Source: CAYSWV01 sp964434865 (lineage in GTDB: Bacteria; Cyanobacteriota; Cyanobacteriia; Thermostichales; Thermostichaceae). Taken from it: a stretch of DNA of 64,000 nucleotides. Each line of letters starts with the position of its first letter. Position 1 is the first letter of the stretch. The DNA lies in assembly GCA_964434865.1 (NCBI GenBank), contig CAYSWV010000018.1:1-64000 (forward strand), written 5' to 3'. The notes under the pieces were generated by a model. The model saw nothing but the letters and a program-made list of their open reading frames with translations, did not search any database and was not told the origin of the DNA. Shown here one piece after another: positions 16,073 to 24,517 of the stretch. Made by a program: the position numbers and the translations under genes.

Positions 16073-16148
16073 GGTGTATTCATTTCCCTGATATCCACCT
16101 CGAGCGAGATGTTTGAGTGCGGGGCTTAATTCATCTCGCTCCTTTTTT
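16073..16148 (+). ncRNA. candidate small RNA of about 75 nt
   Basis: The segment lies between a promoter-like element and a strong intrinsic terminator, with no open frame of note. No known cyanobacterial sRNA motif (Yfr1 or Yfr2 type) was recognised. Existence is inferred from the flanking signals. It could act on the neighbouring receptor or lipase genes, but nothing in the sequence shows a target. Confidence 0.4.
16102..16148 (+). terminator. intrinsic terminator
   Basis: GAGCGAGATG (16102-16111) pairs perfectly with CATCTCGCTC (16132-16141), with a 20-base loop, followed by CTTTTTTC. It is oriented for the plus strand, on which no protein gene precedes it. Confidence 0.75.
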
Positions 16149-16454
16149 CAAAAATCTAAAAGGGTTTACCCAGCCAGTGTATTGAATGATTTGGTACTTC
16201 TTATTTAATTGCTCTCCATTCAGTATGGTGTAAATTCTAAGAAGATCAAGGGTTACCATTCTCTGGTTCAATGATTGTCTAAGTTTCTCTCTCCAGCAAA
16301 ACGTCCTTCGCTGGCTTCGTTGATTTCGAGGTCAGCTTTTTTTAGATGGGATCCTTGTTTGAATTCTTAACATTACTAACTGATTTGGGAACTAGCCGCT
16401 AGGTAAGCGCCAGAAAAGGCTTGTGGGTAAAGCATCTATATTTGGTCTTCATTT

Positions 16455-17963
16455 TCAATCAACTTTAGCTAAGAGATCACCTAGAGGTGTGCAGCCTCCG
16501 CATGGACAGATCTCAGTTGCTTCGAAAATGAGATTGCAGATCAGTTTTTCAAGACTGACGACAATGGCTTCACTGAGTAGCTCAGAAGGATCTAGTGTTT
16601 TGCCTAGATAGCATTGTTGGGTCATGTAAGTTGTTAGATCATCAATTCCATATAGCTCGCTATACCGGGTGGTATGTTGATAGGCGGCCTGCTCCAGAAA
16701 GGTCAAGAAGGTTTTAACTTCTGCTTGCAGTTGTCTTTGAACTTCTGATTCTTGGTCCAGAACTGTTAGGCGTTGATCCTGATTTTCGTACAGAAATGTA
16801 AATAGTTTGGGGGCTTTGCTCGGATCATTGACAGCTGCTTCAGTAAGTGCTGGACTGAGCTTAAATGCAATTTGAGTGGCTACTGTATCTAGATCAGGTG
16901 GTGCCATCAGGACATTGGATCTTTGGCACTGAGGCGTTGCTGGAACCGGTAAGTCTACTGCTGATAACCGTGAGCGGGTATCGGGAATCAGTTGGGTGTA
17001 ATTACCTGAAGCAGCGTTTTCTTCGGCTACCTTGACCCATTGTTTCAATAAGTCATCGGGTTGAATTTTAAATTCATACAAGTAAGGGATCACCTTTAAG
17101 AGGCCTTCATTCCAAGCATAAGGAACAACATCTAACGCATTCCAAACTCTGATGGTATTGCACTCTAATCTATCGCTGTAATAAGTTGAAAAATCTTTAT
17201 TTCCAGGTGTGGCCCCAGCTGTGGGATAGACTGACAGAGTAATGGGATGCGTGCTGAGCCATTTGGCTTGTTGATTATTAATCGGATGGTTATGAGTCCA
17301 TTGAGCTTGTTGATCTAGGAGAGCTAAGGCTAATACGGGAGAGAGAGCACCGCCTAAACTATGGCCCACTACCACTAACTCCATACTCTGATCTGGGTGA
17401 GTCTTGACTACACCGTCTAAGAATTCAATTATAGTTTGATCATGAGATTTCATGTTTAGCAAGATTTGCAACCCAGTAGAAGTTCCCTGGGCTAGCTTAG
17501 GTTGTAATCCTGCAGGAACAAACTCTGGATAAGGCCAATCCACTTGTGAAGTCACATCAAAATCCTCAACCAACCAATCATAAAAGGAGATCGGGTTGGT
17601 TCCAGCTGTGGCAATCACATAGGTATTCTCTCGTTGAGCCACATACAACGTGTTATTTGAAACTAAAGACTGAGGTCGTTCATAGACAACCGGACCCCAA
17701 CCGATCTGCCAATCTCCGATGTAGTTTTTGACTGTTGGATCATCTAAGGCAGACCGAATATTTTGATCCAGCTGTTCCTGCAGTTGCTGTTGTGTCCCTA
17801 GTTGATCAGAAACTGCATTGGATAAAAGGGAGAGAGCAAAGGCAGCCTGATCCTGGGTGTACTGAGGTGATGGTGTGACGGCAGATACTGGCATAGCCAA
17901 GACCCAAAGCCAAATGATGCAACCACAGAGAAATAGTTTACCTAGTTGTTGAGTCAATCGCAT
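16455..17963 (-). CDS. secreted class-3 lipase-like alpha/beta hydrolase
   Basis: The 502-residue protein has a signal peptide (RLTQQLGKLFLCGCIIWLWV, ending PVSAV). The nucleophile elbow is VVVGHSLGGALSP near residue 200, typical of fungal-type class 3 lipases, preceded by AGTNPISFYDWLVEDFDV, a common oxyanion/lid region. Later Asp and His candidates exist but I cannot assign them with certainty. The C-terminal third (from about 380) is helical and cysteine-containing (ICNLIFEATEICPCGGCTPL). The start has GGAGG 6 bases upstream. It is divergent from an esterase gene, so two exported hydrolases share one spacer. Confidence 0.82.
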   Translation of the reverse strand: MRLTQQLGKLFLCGCIIWLWVLAMPVSAVTPSPQYTQDQAAFALSLLSNAVSDQLGTQQQLQEQLDQNIRSALDDPTVKNYIGDWQIGWGPVVYERPQSLVSNNTLYVAQRENTYVIATAGTNPISFYDWLVEDFDVTSQVDWPYPEFVPAGLQPKLAQGTSTGLQILLNMKSHDQTIIEFLDGVVKTHPDQSMELVVVGHSLGGALSPVLALALLDQQAQWTHNHPINNQQAKWLSTHPITLSVYPTAGATPGNKDFSTYYSDRLECNTIRVWNALDVVPYAWNEGLLKVIPYLYEFKIQPDDLLKQWVKVAEENAASGNYTQLIPDTRSRLSAVDLPVPATPQCQRSNVLMAPPDLDTVATQIAFKLSPALTEAAVNDPSKAPKLFTFLYENQDQRLTVLDQESEVQRQLQAEVKTFLTFLEQAAYQHTTRYSELYGIDDLTTYMTQQCYLGKTLDPSELLSEAIVVSLEKLICNLIFEATEICPCGGCTPLGDLLAKVD

Positions 17964-18275
17964 GCCAAACCTCCATCAAATCAGTTCACTGAACAGTAGC
18001 TATGAAGTTAAATCGATCTACCATACCCAGGATCAAATCTTTACAAAAGGAGGGCATCATGGAGTCATCTGTAGTATAGATATTTAAGGTTAAATCTATG
18101 ATTTGTCCAGCTTATCCTAAAATCTAGGGATAAAACTAGTCAAGATCACTCTACTGTATTAAATGTAACAAGCTGACTGTTTTGAGAGTATCTTAAGTCA
18201 CTAGTAGAGTTTTGTTTATGAGAAACTATAGTCAACTATAGTCAAACTGATGTGGGTTTGTGTCTCTGGAGATCT
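17964..18275. other. divergent spacer between two secreted-hydrolase genes
   Basis: 312 bases, AT-rich. It contains a 10-bp tandem repeat aactatagtc (18224-18233 and 18234-18243) just before the esterase gene. No clear -35/-10 pair was identified in either direction. Confidence 0.5.
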
Positions 18276-19286
18276 ATGCTAATGAAAAAAGGGATTCGAT
18301 TTTTGGGATGGGTGTTGTGTTTTTGTTGTCTGCTTTTGCTCATGGGTGTTAAGGGTGCTAGAGCTGAAATCACTGTGCAATCTAATCTCAGTGGTCAGAA
18401 CTTTATCAATCATAATGGGGTCCAGCGTGAGTACTATGTTTATCAACCAGCTGATTTGAAGTTTCCAGCTCGTACTATGATCATTCTTCATGGTGGCGGT
18501 GGTAATGCTAAGGGCTTGTATGTGGAAGCGTCCTTGCGAGATCTGGCTCAGACCTATGGATGGTTACTCCTCTTTCCTCAAGGTATTAACAATAGCTGGA
18601 ATAGTAGTATCTACCCAACAGCAGTCAATGGAACGGTCACGACAGCTGACGATCTGGGCTTTTTGAAACAGTTAATTGGCTTGACAGTCCAGCAAGGGTA
18701 CACCGAGTCAGATGCTGTGGTGATGACGGGGGCTTCTCGTGGCGGGTTGATGACCACACGGTTTGCTTGTGATGAAAGTCTGTTACTCGCTGGTTTTGGC
18801 ATTGGAATTGCAACTCAAAATTATGAAAACCCTTGTAATCCACAACAAAACTTGCAAGCTTTTTTCTTGAATGGAACTGTTGATCCGTTAATGCCCTTCA
18901 ATGGCAGAATTGACAGAAGTAGGGATACAGAGCACGTTGTAGGGACTTTGAGTGTTGCACAATTGATCAGTATTTGGACACAGGTTAACCGCTGCCAAGG
19001 TGATCCCATGATTCATCGCCAAGAACCGTTGAATGACTGCCATCCTCCCTCTCGTTGGGCTAAGACCACTCAAGATATCACAACCCTAGAATTACATGAT
19101 TATGAAACGTGTTCAAAGCCGATCCGTCAGTTTGTGGTGTACGGGATGGGACATACATGGCCTAAAGGCAGTGCCTGTTTACCGGAATCCCCTGACTGTA
19201 ACCTTCTGCGAAGAACCTACCAACTTGATGCTGATGCCGCCATGTTTGAATACTTTGATAATATTGGCAAGCCTGCTCAAGCTTGA
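18276..19286 (+). CDS. secreted PHB-depolymerase/LpqC-like esterase
   Basis: The product is about 336 residues with an N-terminal signal peptide (basic MKKGIRF, hydrophobic FLGWVLCFCCLLLLMG, cleavage after ARA). It has the esterase oxyanion motif MIILHGGGGNA, the nucleophile elbow VMTGASRGGLMT, an Asp in NGTVDPLMPF and the catalytic His in YGMGHTWP, the set expected of extracellular poly(3-hydroxybutyrate) depolymerase-like or feruloyl/acetyl-xylan-type esterases. The substrate is not determined. ATG at 18276 follows GGAG; the frame begins at a GTG at 18252 and a second ATG is at 18282. Its last 10 bases overlap the GGDEF remnant on the other strand. Confidence 0.85.
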   Translation: MLMKKGIRFLGWVLCFCCLLLLMGVKGARAEITVQSNLSGQNFINHNGVQREYYVYQPADLKFPARTMIILHGGGGNAKGLYVEASLRDLAQTYGWLLLFPQGINNSWNSSIYPTAVNGTVTTADDLGFLKQLIGLTVQQGYTESDAVVMTGASRGGLMTTRFACDESLLLAGFGIGIATQNYENPCNPQQNLQAFFLNGTVDPLMPFNGRIDRSRDTEHVVGTLSVAQLISIWTQVNRCQGDPMIHRQEPLNDCHPPSRWAKTTQDITTLELHDYETCSKPIRQFVVYGMGHTWPKGSACLPESPDCNLLRRTYQLDADAAMFEYFDNIGKPAQA

Positions 19287-19534
19287 GACAGACTATGAAG
19301 CCGATCATACAGCACATAGCGATCGCGACCTTCAGCTTTTGCTCTGTATAAGGCTTGATCAGCTAGATGAATTAACTGCTCAGGTGAACTAGCACCAGCT
19401 GGCATTTGACTCACAACCCCCAGACTAATGGAAACAATAGGTCCCGCTTCAGACAACAGGTGGGGAATGGCTAGCTCTCTAATAGCGTGTTGGATTGGTT
19501 CCACAAGGGTAACGGCACCACCTGCTAAAACCAA
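19277..19534 (-). pseudogene. GGDEF-domain (diguanylate cyclase) C-terminal remnant
   Basis: The 85-residue frame ends in LIHLADQALYRAKAEGRDR, the classical end of a GGDEF domain, preceded by VSISLGVVSQ. The GG[DE]EF active site and everything before it are absent, and reading the frame upstream leads only into the DUF1830 gene. It cannot make cyclic di-GMP. The remnant starts 20 bases after DUF1830 stops, which suggests that a deletion joined the two. Confidence 0.75.
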
Positions 19535-19554
19535 CTTATAAAATTTAAGATCTG

Positions 19555-19815
19555 CTACACCACAAGTGACTCACAAGGAATCCGAGCACTCAGAACTGAG
19601 GTTACCTCTTCATGGGTATAAACTTCAAGAAAAGATTCAGATGTAGTTTTGAATACTACTGTACTGAGAGGCAAGACAACCCGCTCTAATGCTGCACCGT
19701 TAGCATTTGGAAGACGCACAATTTGCATACTAGAGGTCTGGTTAACATATCGGCAGACAACTAATTTTTCTATAAAAGTTGAGACACGAGCAGGAGGAGT
19801 AAGAGTGGTAACCAT
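19555..19815 (-). CDS. DUF1830-family protein
   Basis: The 86-residue protein matches the DUF1830 pattern as I remember it: VVCRYVNQTSSMQIVRL, then ERVVLPLSTVVFKT, LEVYTHEEVTSVLS and the ending IPCESLVV. The family is small, mostly cyanobacterial and of unknown function. No membrane segment or catalytic motif is visible. It is followed by the GGDEF remnant. Confidence 0.75.
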   Translation of the reverse strand: MVTTLTPPARVSTFIEKLVVCRYVNQTSSMQIVRLPNANGAALERVVLPLSTVVFKTTSESFLEVYTHEEVTSVLSARIPCESLVV

Positions 19816-19952
19816 GCCGGAGGATCCAATAATTTCTAGCTAGTCTACTGTCCCCGTGTATCAGTTTTTGTAACACTATTAACAGTTTCCTGATTTAATT
19901 AAGAAACCCAACAAAAGATCCCACCGTGTTAAGGGAAAACAAATCTGCTATT

Positions 19953-21188
19953 CTAAAGCACATAACTCTTAATAAAGTCTAAAATCTTGTGAGCCATTTC
20001 GATCTTAGGACTGTAGGGCAGAGTTTGTTGTTGACCGGATCGGCTCAAGATCACAGCTTGATTCCATGAACTCGCAAATCCACTATCGGGTTGATCAATA
20101 GGGTTGGCTACGATGGCATCGAGATCTTTGGCGACTAACTTGGCTTGAGCAGGTGGAACGGGGTCGCCCGTTTGAGCTGCAAACCCAATTAACCGCTGGT
20201 GAGGCTGTTTGTATGTGTTGAGATCTTGCAGAATATCTGGAATCAGTTCTAAGGCTAAGTTCAAGGGTAAGTCGGCTTTAGGTAACTTGGTTGTGTGTAC
20301 TTGGCTGGGTCGGATATCGCCAACGGCAGCCGCCATAATCACTAGATCCACCTCAGGTAGGTGAGTCAACAGAGTTTGATGCATCTGTTCAGAACTATCA
20401 ACTGCCAGCCCACGTATGTTTAGACCTGTCAGCTCCGGTATACGATCAGGATCAGGGGTAGGCCCATGAACATAAGTGACTTGAGCACCTCGTAAGGCAG
20501 CTGCTGTTGCTAAAGCCATGCCCATTCGACCTGATGCAGGATTACCAATAAATCGAACCTGATCGATGGGTTCACGAGTGCCTCCCCCACTAATTAAAAT
20601 CCGCTGCCCCTGCCAGTCTCGCTGCCCTTGAGTCCAGATCATGGCCACTAAGGCTAGCTCCAAGAGATCGGGTTCTACCAGGCGACCTTGACCTTCTGTA
20701 TCACAGGCTAATCGTCCATGATGGGGCATGAGGGTCCAATATCGAGTCAAATGCGTCAGTGATTGCCAGTTAGCCTGAACGGTAGGAGCTTGCCACATCT
20801 GCGTATTCATGGCTGGGGCTACGAGGATTGGGCAGGCGGAAGCCAAAACCACATTAGTCAGTAGCGTGTCAGCCATACCGTGGACTAATTTAGCCAGTGT
20901 GTTCGCAGTTAGAGGGGCGATCAGCATGACCTCGGCCCATTCTGCTAGGTCAATATGGAGAGGCCGGCCAAAGCGAGGGTTCCAAAAATCACTGTCAGTG
21001 TAGGCAGGCTGTCGAGAGAGTGTCGAAAAGGTTAGTGCTGAGACAAAAGTTTCAGCTTGAGGGGTTAGAATGACTCGGACAGAGGCGCCCTGCTTGGCTA
21101 GTGTAGAGACTAGTGTACAGATCTTGTAGGCAGCGATACCGCCACAAACCCCAATTAAAACAGGCCGATCGTGCCAAAAGTCTGTCAT
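19953..21188 (-). CDS. coaBC: bifunctional phosphopantothenoylcysteine decarboxylase / phosphopantothenate-cysteine ligase
   Basis: The 411-residue protein has the CoaC flavoprotein half (GVCGGIAAYK at the start, active-site His in LHIDLAEWAEVMLIAPLTAN, VAPAMNTQMW, and the substrate-lid Cys in LACDTEGQGRL) and the CoaB half from about residue 190 (ISGGGTREPIDQVRFIGN, then ASGRMG). It joins cysteine to phosphopantothenate and decarboxylates the product to phosphopantetheine in coenzyme A synthesis. Length is normal. GAGGA lies 6 bases before ATG. It appears to be a single-gene transcription unit. Confidence 0.96.
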   Translation of the reverse strand: MTDFWHDRPVLIGVCGGIAAYKICTLVSTLAKQGASVRVILTPQAETFVSALTFSTLSRQPAYTDSDFWNPRFGRPLHIDLAEWAEVMLIAPLTANTLAKLVHGMADTLLTNVVLASACPILVAPAMNTQMWQAPTVQANWQSLTHLTRYWTLMPHHGRLACDTEGQGRLVEPDLLELALVAMIWTQGQRDWQGQRILISGGGTREPIDQVRFIGNPASGRMGMALATAAALRGAQVTYVHGPTPDPDRIPELTGLNIRGLAVDSSEQMHQTLLTHLPEVDLVIMAAAVGDIRPSQVHTTKLPKADLPLNLALELIPDILQDLNTYKQPHQRLIGFAAQTGDPVPPAQAKLVAKDLDAIVANPIDQPDSGFASSWNQAVILSRSGQQQTLPYSPKIEMAHKILDFIKSYVL

Positions 21189-21364
21189 GGTTAATCCTCA
21201 TGCTGAGCTTGAGTTTTGTTACTTGAGCAGTCCAGCTACTCGATCAGCATCCTAACGCTTAGCCAGTCCTGAAAGATAAGTTTGGTGTAGAAGCTACTCG
21301 TCCCCCTGAAAGTGAGGTATCCTGCAGATCCTTTACTCACAACATCTCCTATCGACTGATCAGA

Positions 21365-22123
21365 ATGGATAGTGCGAATCTGCCATTTGAACCCTCCGAG
21401 GATTGGAGTCCTTATTTATCAGCTGTTGCCGCTCGATTTGATCGTGAAGCTGGCATTCAATTGGGTGAACCTGACTGGGAGTTACCTGATGACCTGAAAC
21501 GTTTGCCCTTTTGGTTGGCCTGTCAACATGATCATTTAGCTGATCGCTTAGCTATCCCGTTTTATGAGCTGAGACAACCCCAAAAGCACGAAAACTGTCT
21601 TGATCTGGGCTGTGGAGTTAGCTTTTTTCTCTATCCTTGGACTCATTGGAATGCTAATTTTTATGGTCATGAGTTGAGTCCTCGTATTGTCAAGCTGATG
21701 CAATCTAGAGCGCCGCAGCTCAATTCAAAGTTGTTTAAGTCCATGAAGCAAGGACCCGCCCACTTGTTAAGTCCGTATGAGGGGCAGATCTTTGATCTAG
21801 TTGTGGCTACAGGATTTCTGTATTACTATCCGCTTCAGTATTTTCCTTTGGTTTGGCACAGTATCCAACCGCTGCTAAAGCCTGATGGTGACTTGATCAT
21901 TGATGCGATTAAGTCTGACTCACCCTGGGTTGATGAATGGGGTCTGATTGAACTGTTCAAGGGCACTGAACCTCAGTTAGTCACATCCACAGTTTGGGAA
22001 GCACAAATCAAACAGTTGGGAGGCCATATCCTCGATCAATCTGAGGGGGAGCTATTCATAACCTATCGAATCCGTTTGACCGCTCCTGTAAAATCTCGTC
22101 GATCTCAATCCCGTAAAACTTAA
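21365..22123 (+). CDS. class I SAM-dependent methyltransferase
   Basis: The 252-residue protein has motif I in NCLDLGCGVSFFLYP (about residue 77) followed by the acidic loop FYGHELSPRIVKL and a post-motif LVVATGFLYYYP, all consistent with a Rossmann methyltransferase. I cannot assign a substrate. The last residues are basic (KSRRSQSRK). It lies between coaBC (divergent) and transaldolase (same strand, 125 bases on). Confidence 0.75.
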   Translation: MDSANLPFEPSEDWSPYLSAVAARFDREAGIQLGEPDWELPDDLKRLPFWLACQHDHLADRLAIPFYELRQPQKHENCLDLGCGVSFFLYPWTHWNANFYGHELSPRIVKLMQSRAPQLNSKLFKSMKQGPAHLLSPYEGQIFDLVVATGFLYYYPLQYFPLVWHSIQPLLKPDGDLIIDAIKSDSPWVDEWGLIELFKGTEPQLVTSTVWEAQIKQLGGHILDQSEGELFITYRIRLTAPVKSRRSQSRKT

Positions 22124-22248
22124 ATCAATCTCATGTCTGGCTACTTAAGGTCCGCTTGTGGGTCAAAGTGGTAGCAGACTGCTCCATGGGTATGCCCATC
22201 AGTCCTCATGTTAGAACTCTACAACTGCAGACAGCAAAAGAGGATCCT

Positions 22249-23406
22249 ATGACTCGTAGCTTACTTGACCAATTACGTGAGATGACGGTTGTAGTTGCCG
22301 ATACAGGCGATATCAAGGCCATCGAGACCTTTACTCCTCAAGACGCAACCACTAATCCCTCTTTGATCACAGCAGCCGCTCAAATGCCAGAGTACCAGAG
22401 CATCGTGGATGACACGTTGCAGCGAGCTCGTCAGGAAGTTGGGGCCGATAACCCTAAAAAAATTGTAGCTTTAGCCATTGATCAGCTTGCCATTGCCTTT
22501 GGCCTGAAGATTTTAGAGATCGTCCCAGGTCGAGTTTCAACTGAAGTGGATGCCCGGTTATCCTATGATACTCAAGCCACTCTGGACAAAGCCCGCTATC
22601 TCATTGGCCAGTATAAGGCAGCTGGGGCTAATCCCGAACGTGTGTTGATCAAAATCGCTTCAACTTGGGAAGGCATTAAAGCTGCTGAGATTTTAGAAAA
22701 GGAAGGCATTCACTGTAACTTAACCCTTTTATTTGGCCTGCATCAGGCTATTGCCTGCGCTGAAGCTGGTGTGAAGCTAATTTCTCCCTTTGTGGGTCGC
22801 ATTCTAGACTGGTACAAAAAAGATACAGGGCGAGACTCCTATCCTCCTGCTGAAGATCCTGGGGTTCAGTCTGTAACTTCAATTTACAACTACTTCCGTA
22901 AATTCGGCTACAAAACTGAAATCATGGGAGCTAGTTTCCGAAACCTCGGTGAGATTACAGAGTTAGCTGGATGCGATCTGTTGACGATTTCCCCTAAACT
23001 CCTAGGACAACTGCAGGACGCTATAGATGTCTTACCTCGTAAGCTTTGCCCTGACACGGCGGCCTCAATGAGCATTGAAAAGATTGTCATGGATAAGCCC
23101 ACCTTTGATCAGATGCACCAGGATAATCGGATGGCCTCCGAAAAGTTAGAGGAAGGAATCACTGGCTTTTCAAAAGCATTAGAGACCCTCGAAACTTTAC
23201 TAGAAGCACGGTTAGAAGCCTTGGAAGGTACCTCAAGACGGCATGAAGTTTGCCATGTTTACGATTTAGATGGAGATGGGTTTATTACTCGTGAGGAATG
23301 GCTAGGGACCGATGCTGTGTTTGAAGCCTTAGATACCGATCATGACGGCAAAATTAGTCCGGAAGAAATGGCGGTCGGCATTGGTGGTGCTGTCCACATC
23401 AAGTAG
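22249..23406 (+). CDS. tal: transaldolase with C-terminal EF-hand pair
   Basis: The 385-residue protein begins MTRSLLDQLREMTVVVADTG and contains DATTNPSLI, the Schiff-base Lys region RVLIKIASTWEGIKAAEILE, and LTLLFGLHQAIACAEAGVKL, all diagnostic of transaldolase TalB. It interconverts sugar phosphates in the pentose phosphate pathway. After about residue 330 it gains two EF-hand loops: DLDGDGFITREEW and DTDHDGKISPEEM. Similar fusions are known in cyanobacteria. ATG at 22249 follows AGAGG at 5 bases; the frame opens earlier at a GTG-type start (22156) but that stretch has no family similarity. Confidence 0.95.
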   Translation: MTRSLLDQLREMTVVVADTGDIKAIETFTPQDATTNPSLITAAAQMPEYQSIVDDTLQRARQEVGADNPKKIVALAIDQLAIAFGLKILEIVPGRVSTEVDARLSYDTQATLDKARYLIGQYKAAGANPERVLIKIASTWEGIKAAEILEKEGIHCNLTLLFGLHQAIACAEAGVKLISPFVGRILDWYKKDTGRDSYPPAEDPGVQSVTSIYNYFRKFGYKTEIMGASFRNLGEITELAGCDLLTISPKLLGQLQDAIDVLPRKLCPDTAASMSIEKIVMDKPTFDQMHQDNRMASEKLEEGITGFSKALETLETLLEARLEALEGTSRRHEVCHVYDLDGDGFITREEWLGTDAVFEALDTDHDGKISPEEMAVGIGGAVHIK

Positions 23407-23426
23407 TTAGGTCATTAGCTCTGAGC

Positions 23427-23462
23427 CTTAGTCTCTGCGTTATACCTAAACCAGGGACTAAG
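23427..23462 (+). terminator. hairpin after the transaldolase gene
   Basis: CTTAGTCTCTG (23427-23437) pairs with CAGGGACTAAG (23452-23462): 11 base pairs with one G-U and a 14-base loop. It starts 20 bases after the stop. No T-run follows, so it may stabilise the 3' end rather than act as a full intrinsic terminator. Confidence 0.4.
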
Positions 23463-23651
23463 TAAGTACTACTGTTAGCCTAGATTACTCCGTTGAGTAA
23501 CATTGCCAGCTACACTGAATCCAGATCATAATAAGTGAGGCTAGTGAGATCCAAACGCTGCTAGTACCTTACTGTTCAAGTCCTGGTTGCTCTCGAGTCG
23601 ATCCGAGCCAGATCAGGTCAGCTCATTCCATCTAGATACAGGTTAATCACC

Positions 23652-23903
23652 ATGGAAGTCATTATTACTTCTCTCATCAAGTTTCTCTGGATATATAAGG
23701 CACTGTTGCTGATTCGGATTCTTCTGTCTTGGTTCCCCGTTAACTGGAGTAATCCTTTACTGTCCACGCTAAGCCAGTTGACTGATCCGTATCTGAACCT
23801 ATTCCGCTCGGTATTGCCCCCTATCGGTGGTCTTGACATTTCTCCTATTTTGGCATTTTTCTTGTTGCAATTTGTAGAAAGAGGATTGCTATTAGCTTTG
23901 TAG
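23652..23903 (+). CDS. YggT/Ycf19-family membrane protein
   Basis: The 83-residue protein has two membrane segments flanking the family signature RILLSWFPVNW, then LTDPYLNLFRSVLPPIGGLDISPILAFFLL. The YggT family (Ycf19, CCB3 in plastids) is linked to thylakoid membrane organisation, cofactor maturation and osmotic stress. Start and length fit the family. It stands alone between transaldolase and a convergent gene. Confidence 0.92.
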   Translation: MEVIITSLIKFLWIYKALLLIRILLSWFPVNWSNPLLSTLSQLTDPYLNLFRSVLPPIGGLDISPILAFFLLQFVERGLLLAL

Positions 23904-24005
23904 GTGCCTGCTACAGGGCCACAGCCGGCTAATTCAGTCAACTGTGGCTTCCTATCACCTCGCAGATCTGGGTCACCCTATTCTTGGTCCCGACCCACGC
24001 TAAAC

Positions 24006-24461
24006 TTACCGACGTACAGCCCCCCGAAACCCTGAAGCCTTAAAGCTCTTGAGGGATAGGGGGAGTGGACTTGTAGTGGGGACTGAGATCCGAATGGAAA
24101 AGGGTGACTCCCCAGGTGGAACTTCTTCAACAGCACCTAGACGAGTTCGTTCAGGCCAAATATCGTTGTCATTGGCATCATAGAGACGTCCAAACACATC
24201 TGCATTGTAAATCACCTGATCAGTGGGATTGGCAATCGTACCTTGAATGAAATAACAATCAGCTGCATCTGCAGACGATCCACTGCTGACAACCATGTTG
24301 GCGTATTGAGCTGTGTCTGGGCAGGGAACCGTTTCAAGATGGCTAAGTTCTAATTTAACCCCACCACCAAAACTAAATCCCATTAACATTAGGGATACTA
24401 TCAGACACACGACTAGACCTAATGGTTGAGGCCATTTCCATGTTTGTATTGTTGAAGCCAT
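24006..24461 (-). CDS. FxLYD-domain exported protein
   Basis: The 151-residue protein has one N-terminal hydrophobic segment (LGLVVCLIVSLMLMGFSFGG), then a domain with YFIQGTIANPTDQ, NADVFGRLYDANDN, and VPPGESPFSIRI. This matches the FxLYD pattern (extracytoplasmic beta-sandwich of unknown function). Two Cys (CPD and DCY) could form a disulfide. ATG at 24461 is preferred to a TTG two codons upstream. It is downstream of the cyclo-ligase and could be in its operon. Confidence 0.7.
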   Translation of the reverse strand: MASTIQTWKWPQPLGLVVCLIVSLMLMGFSFGGGVKLELSHLETVPCPDTAQYANMVVSSGSSADAADCYFIQGTIANPTDQVIYNADVFGRLYDANDNDIWPERTRLGAVEEVPPGESPFSIRISVPTTSPLPLSLKSFKASGFRGAVRR

Positions 24462-24517
24462 GATCAAACATACCTATATCGAACGAAGGTGCCTAAAAGA
24501 AATCACGCCAGGCAAGT

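Larger units (their letters stand above)
15622..16454. other. long intergenic region with a candidate small RNA
   Basis: 833 bases without a recognisable protein gene. The left part presumably carries the receptor promoter and the TTCAAGT element. The middle holds a promoter-like and terminator-like pair (16038-16148) described separately. From 16150 to 16454 I see nothing convincing. Confidence 0.6.

Noticed and set aside
23618..23941. 107-codon minus-strand frame
   Set aside because: Shadow of the YggT gene on the other strand.
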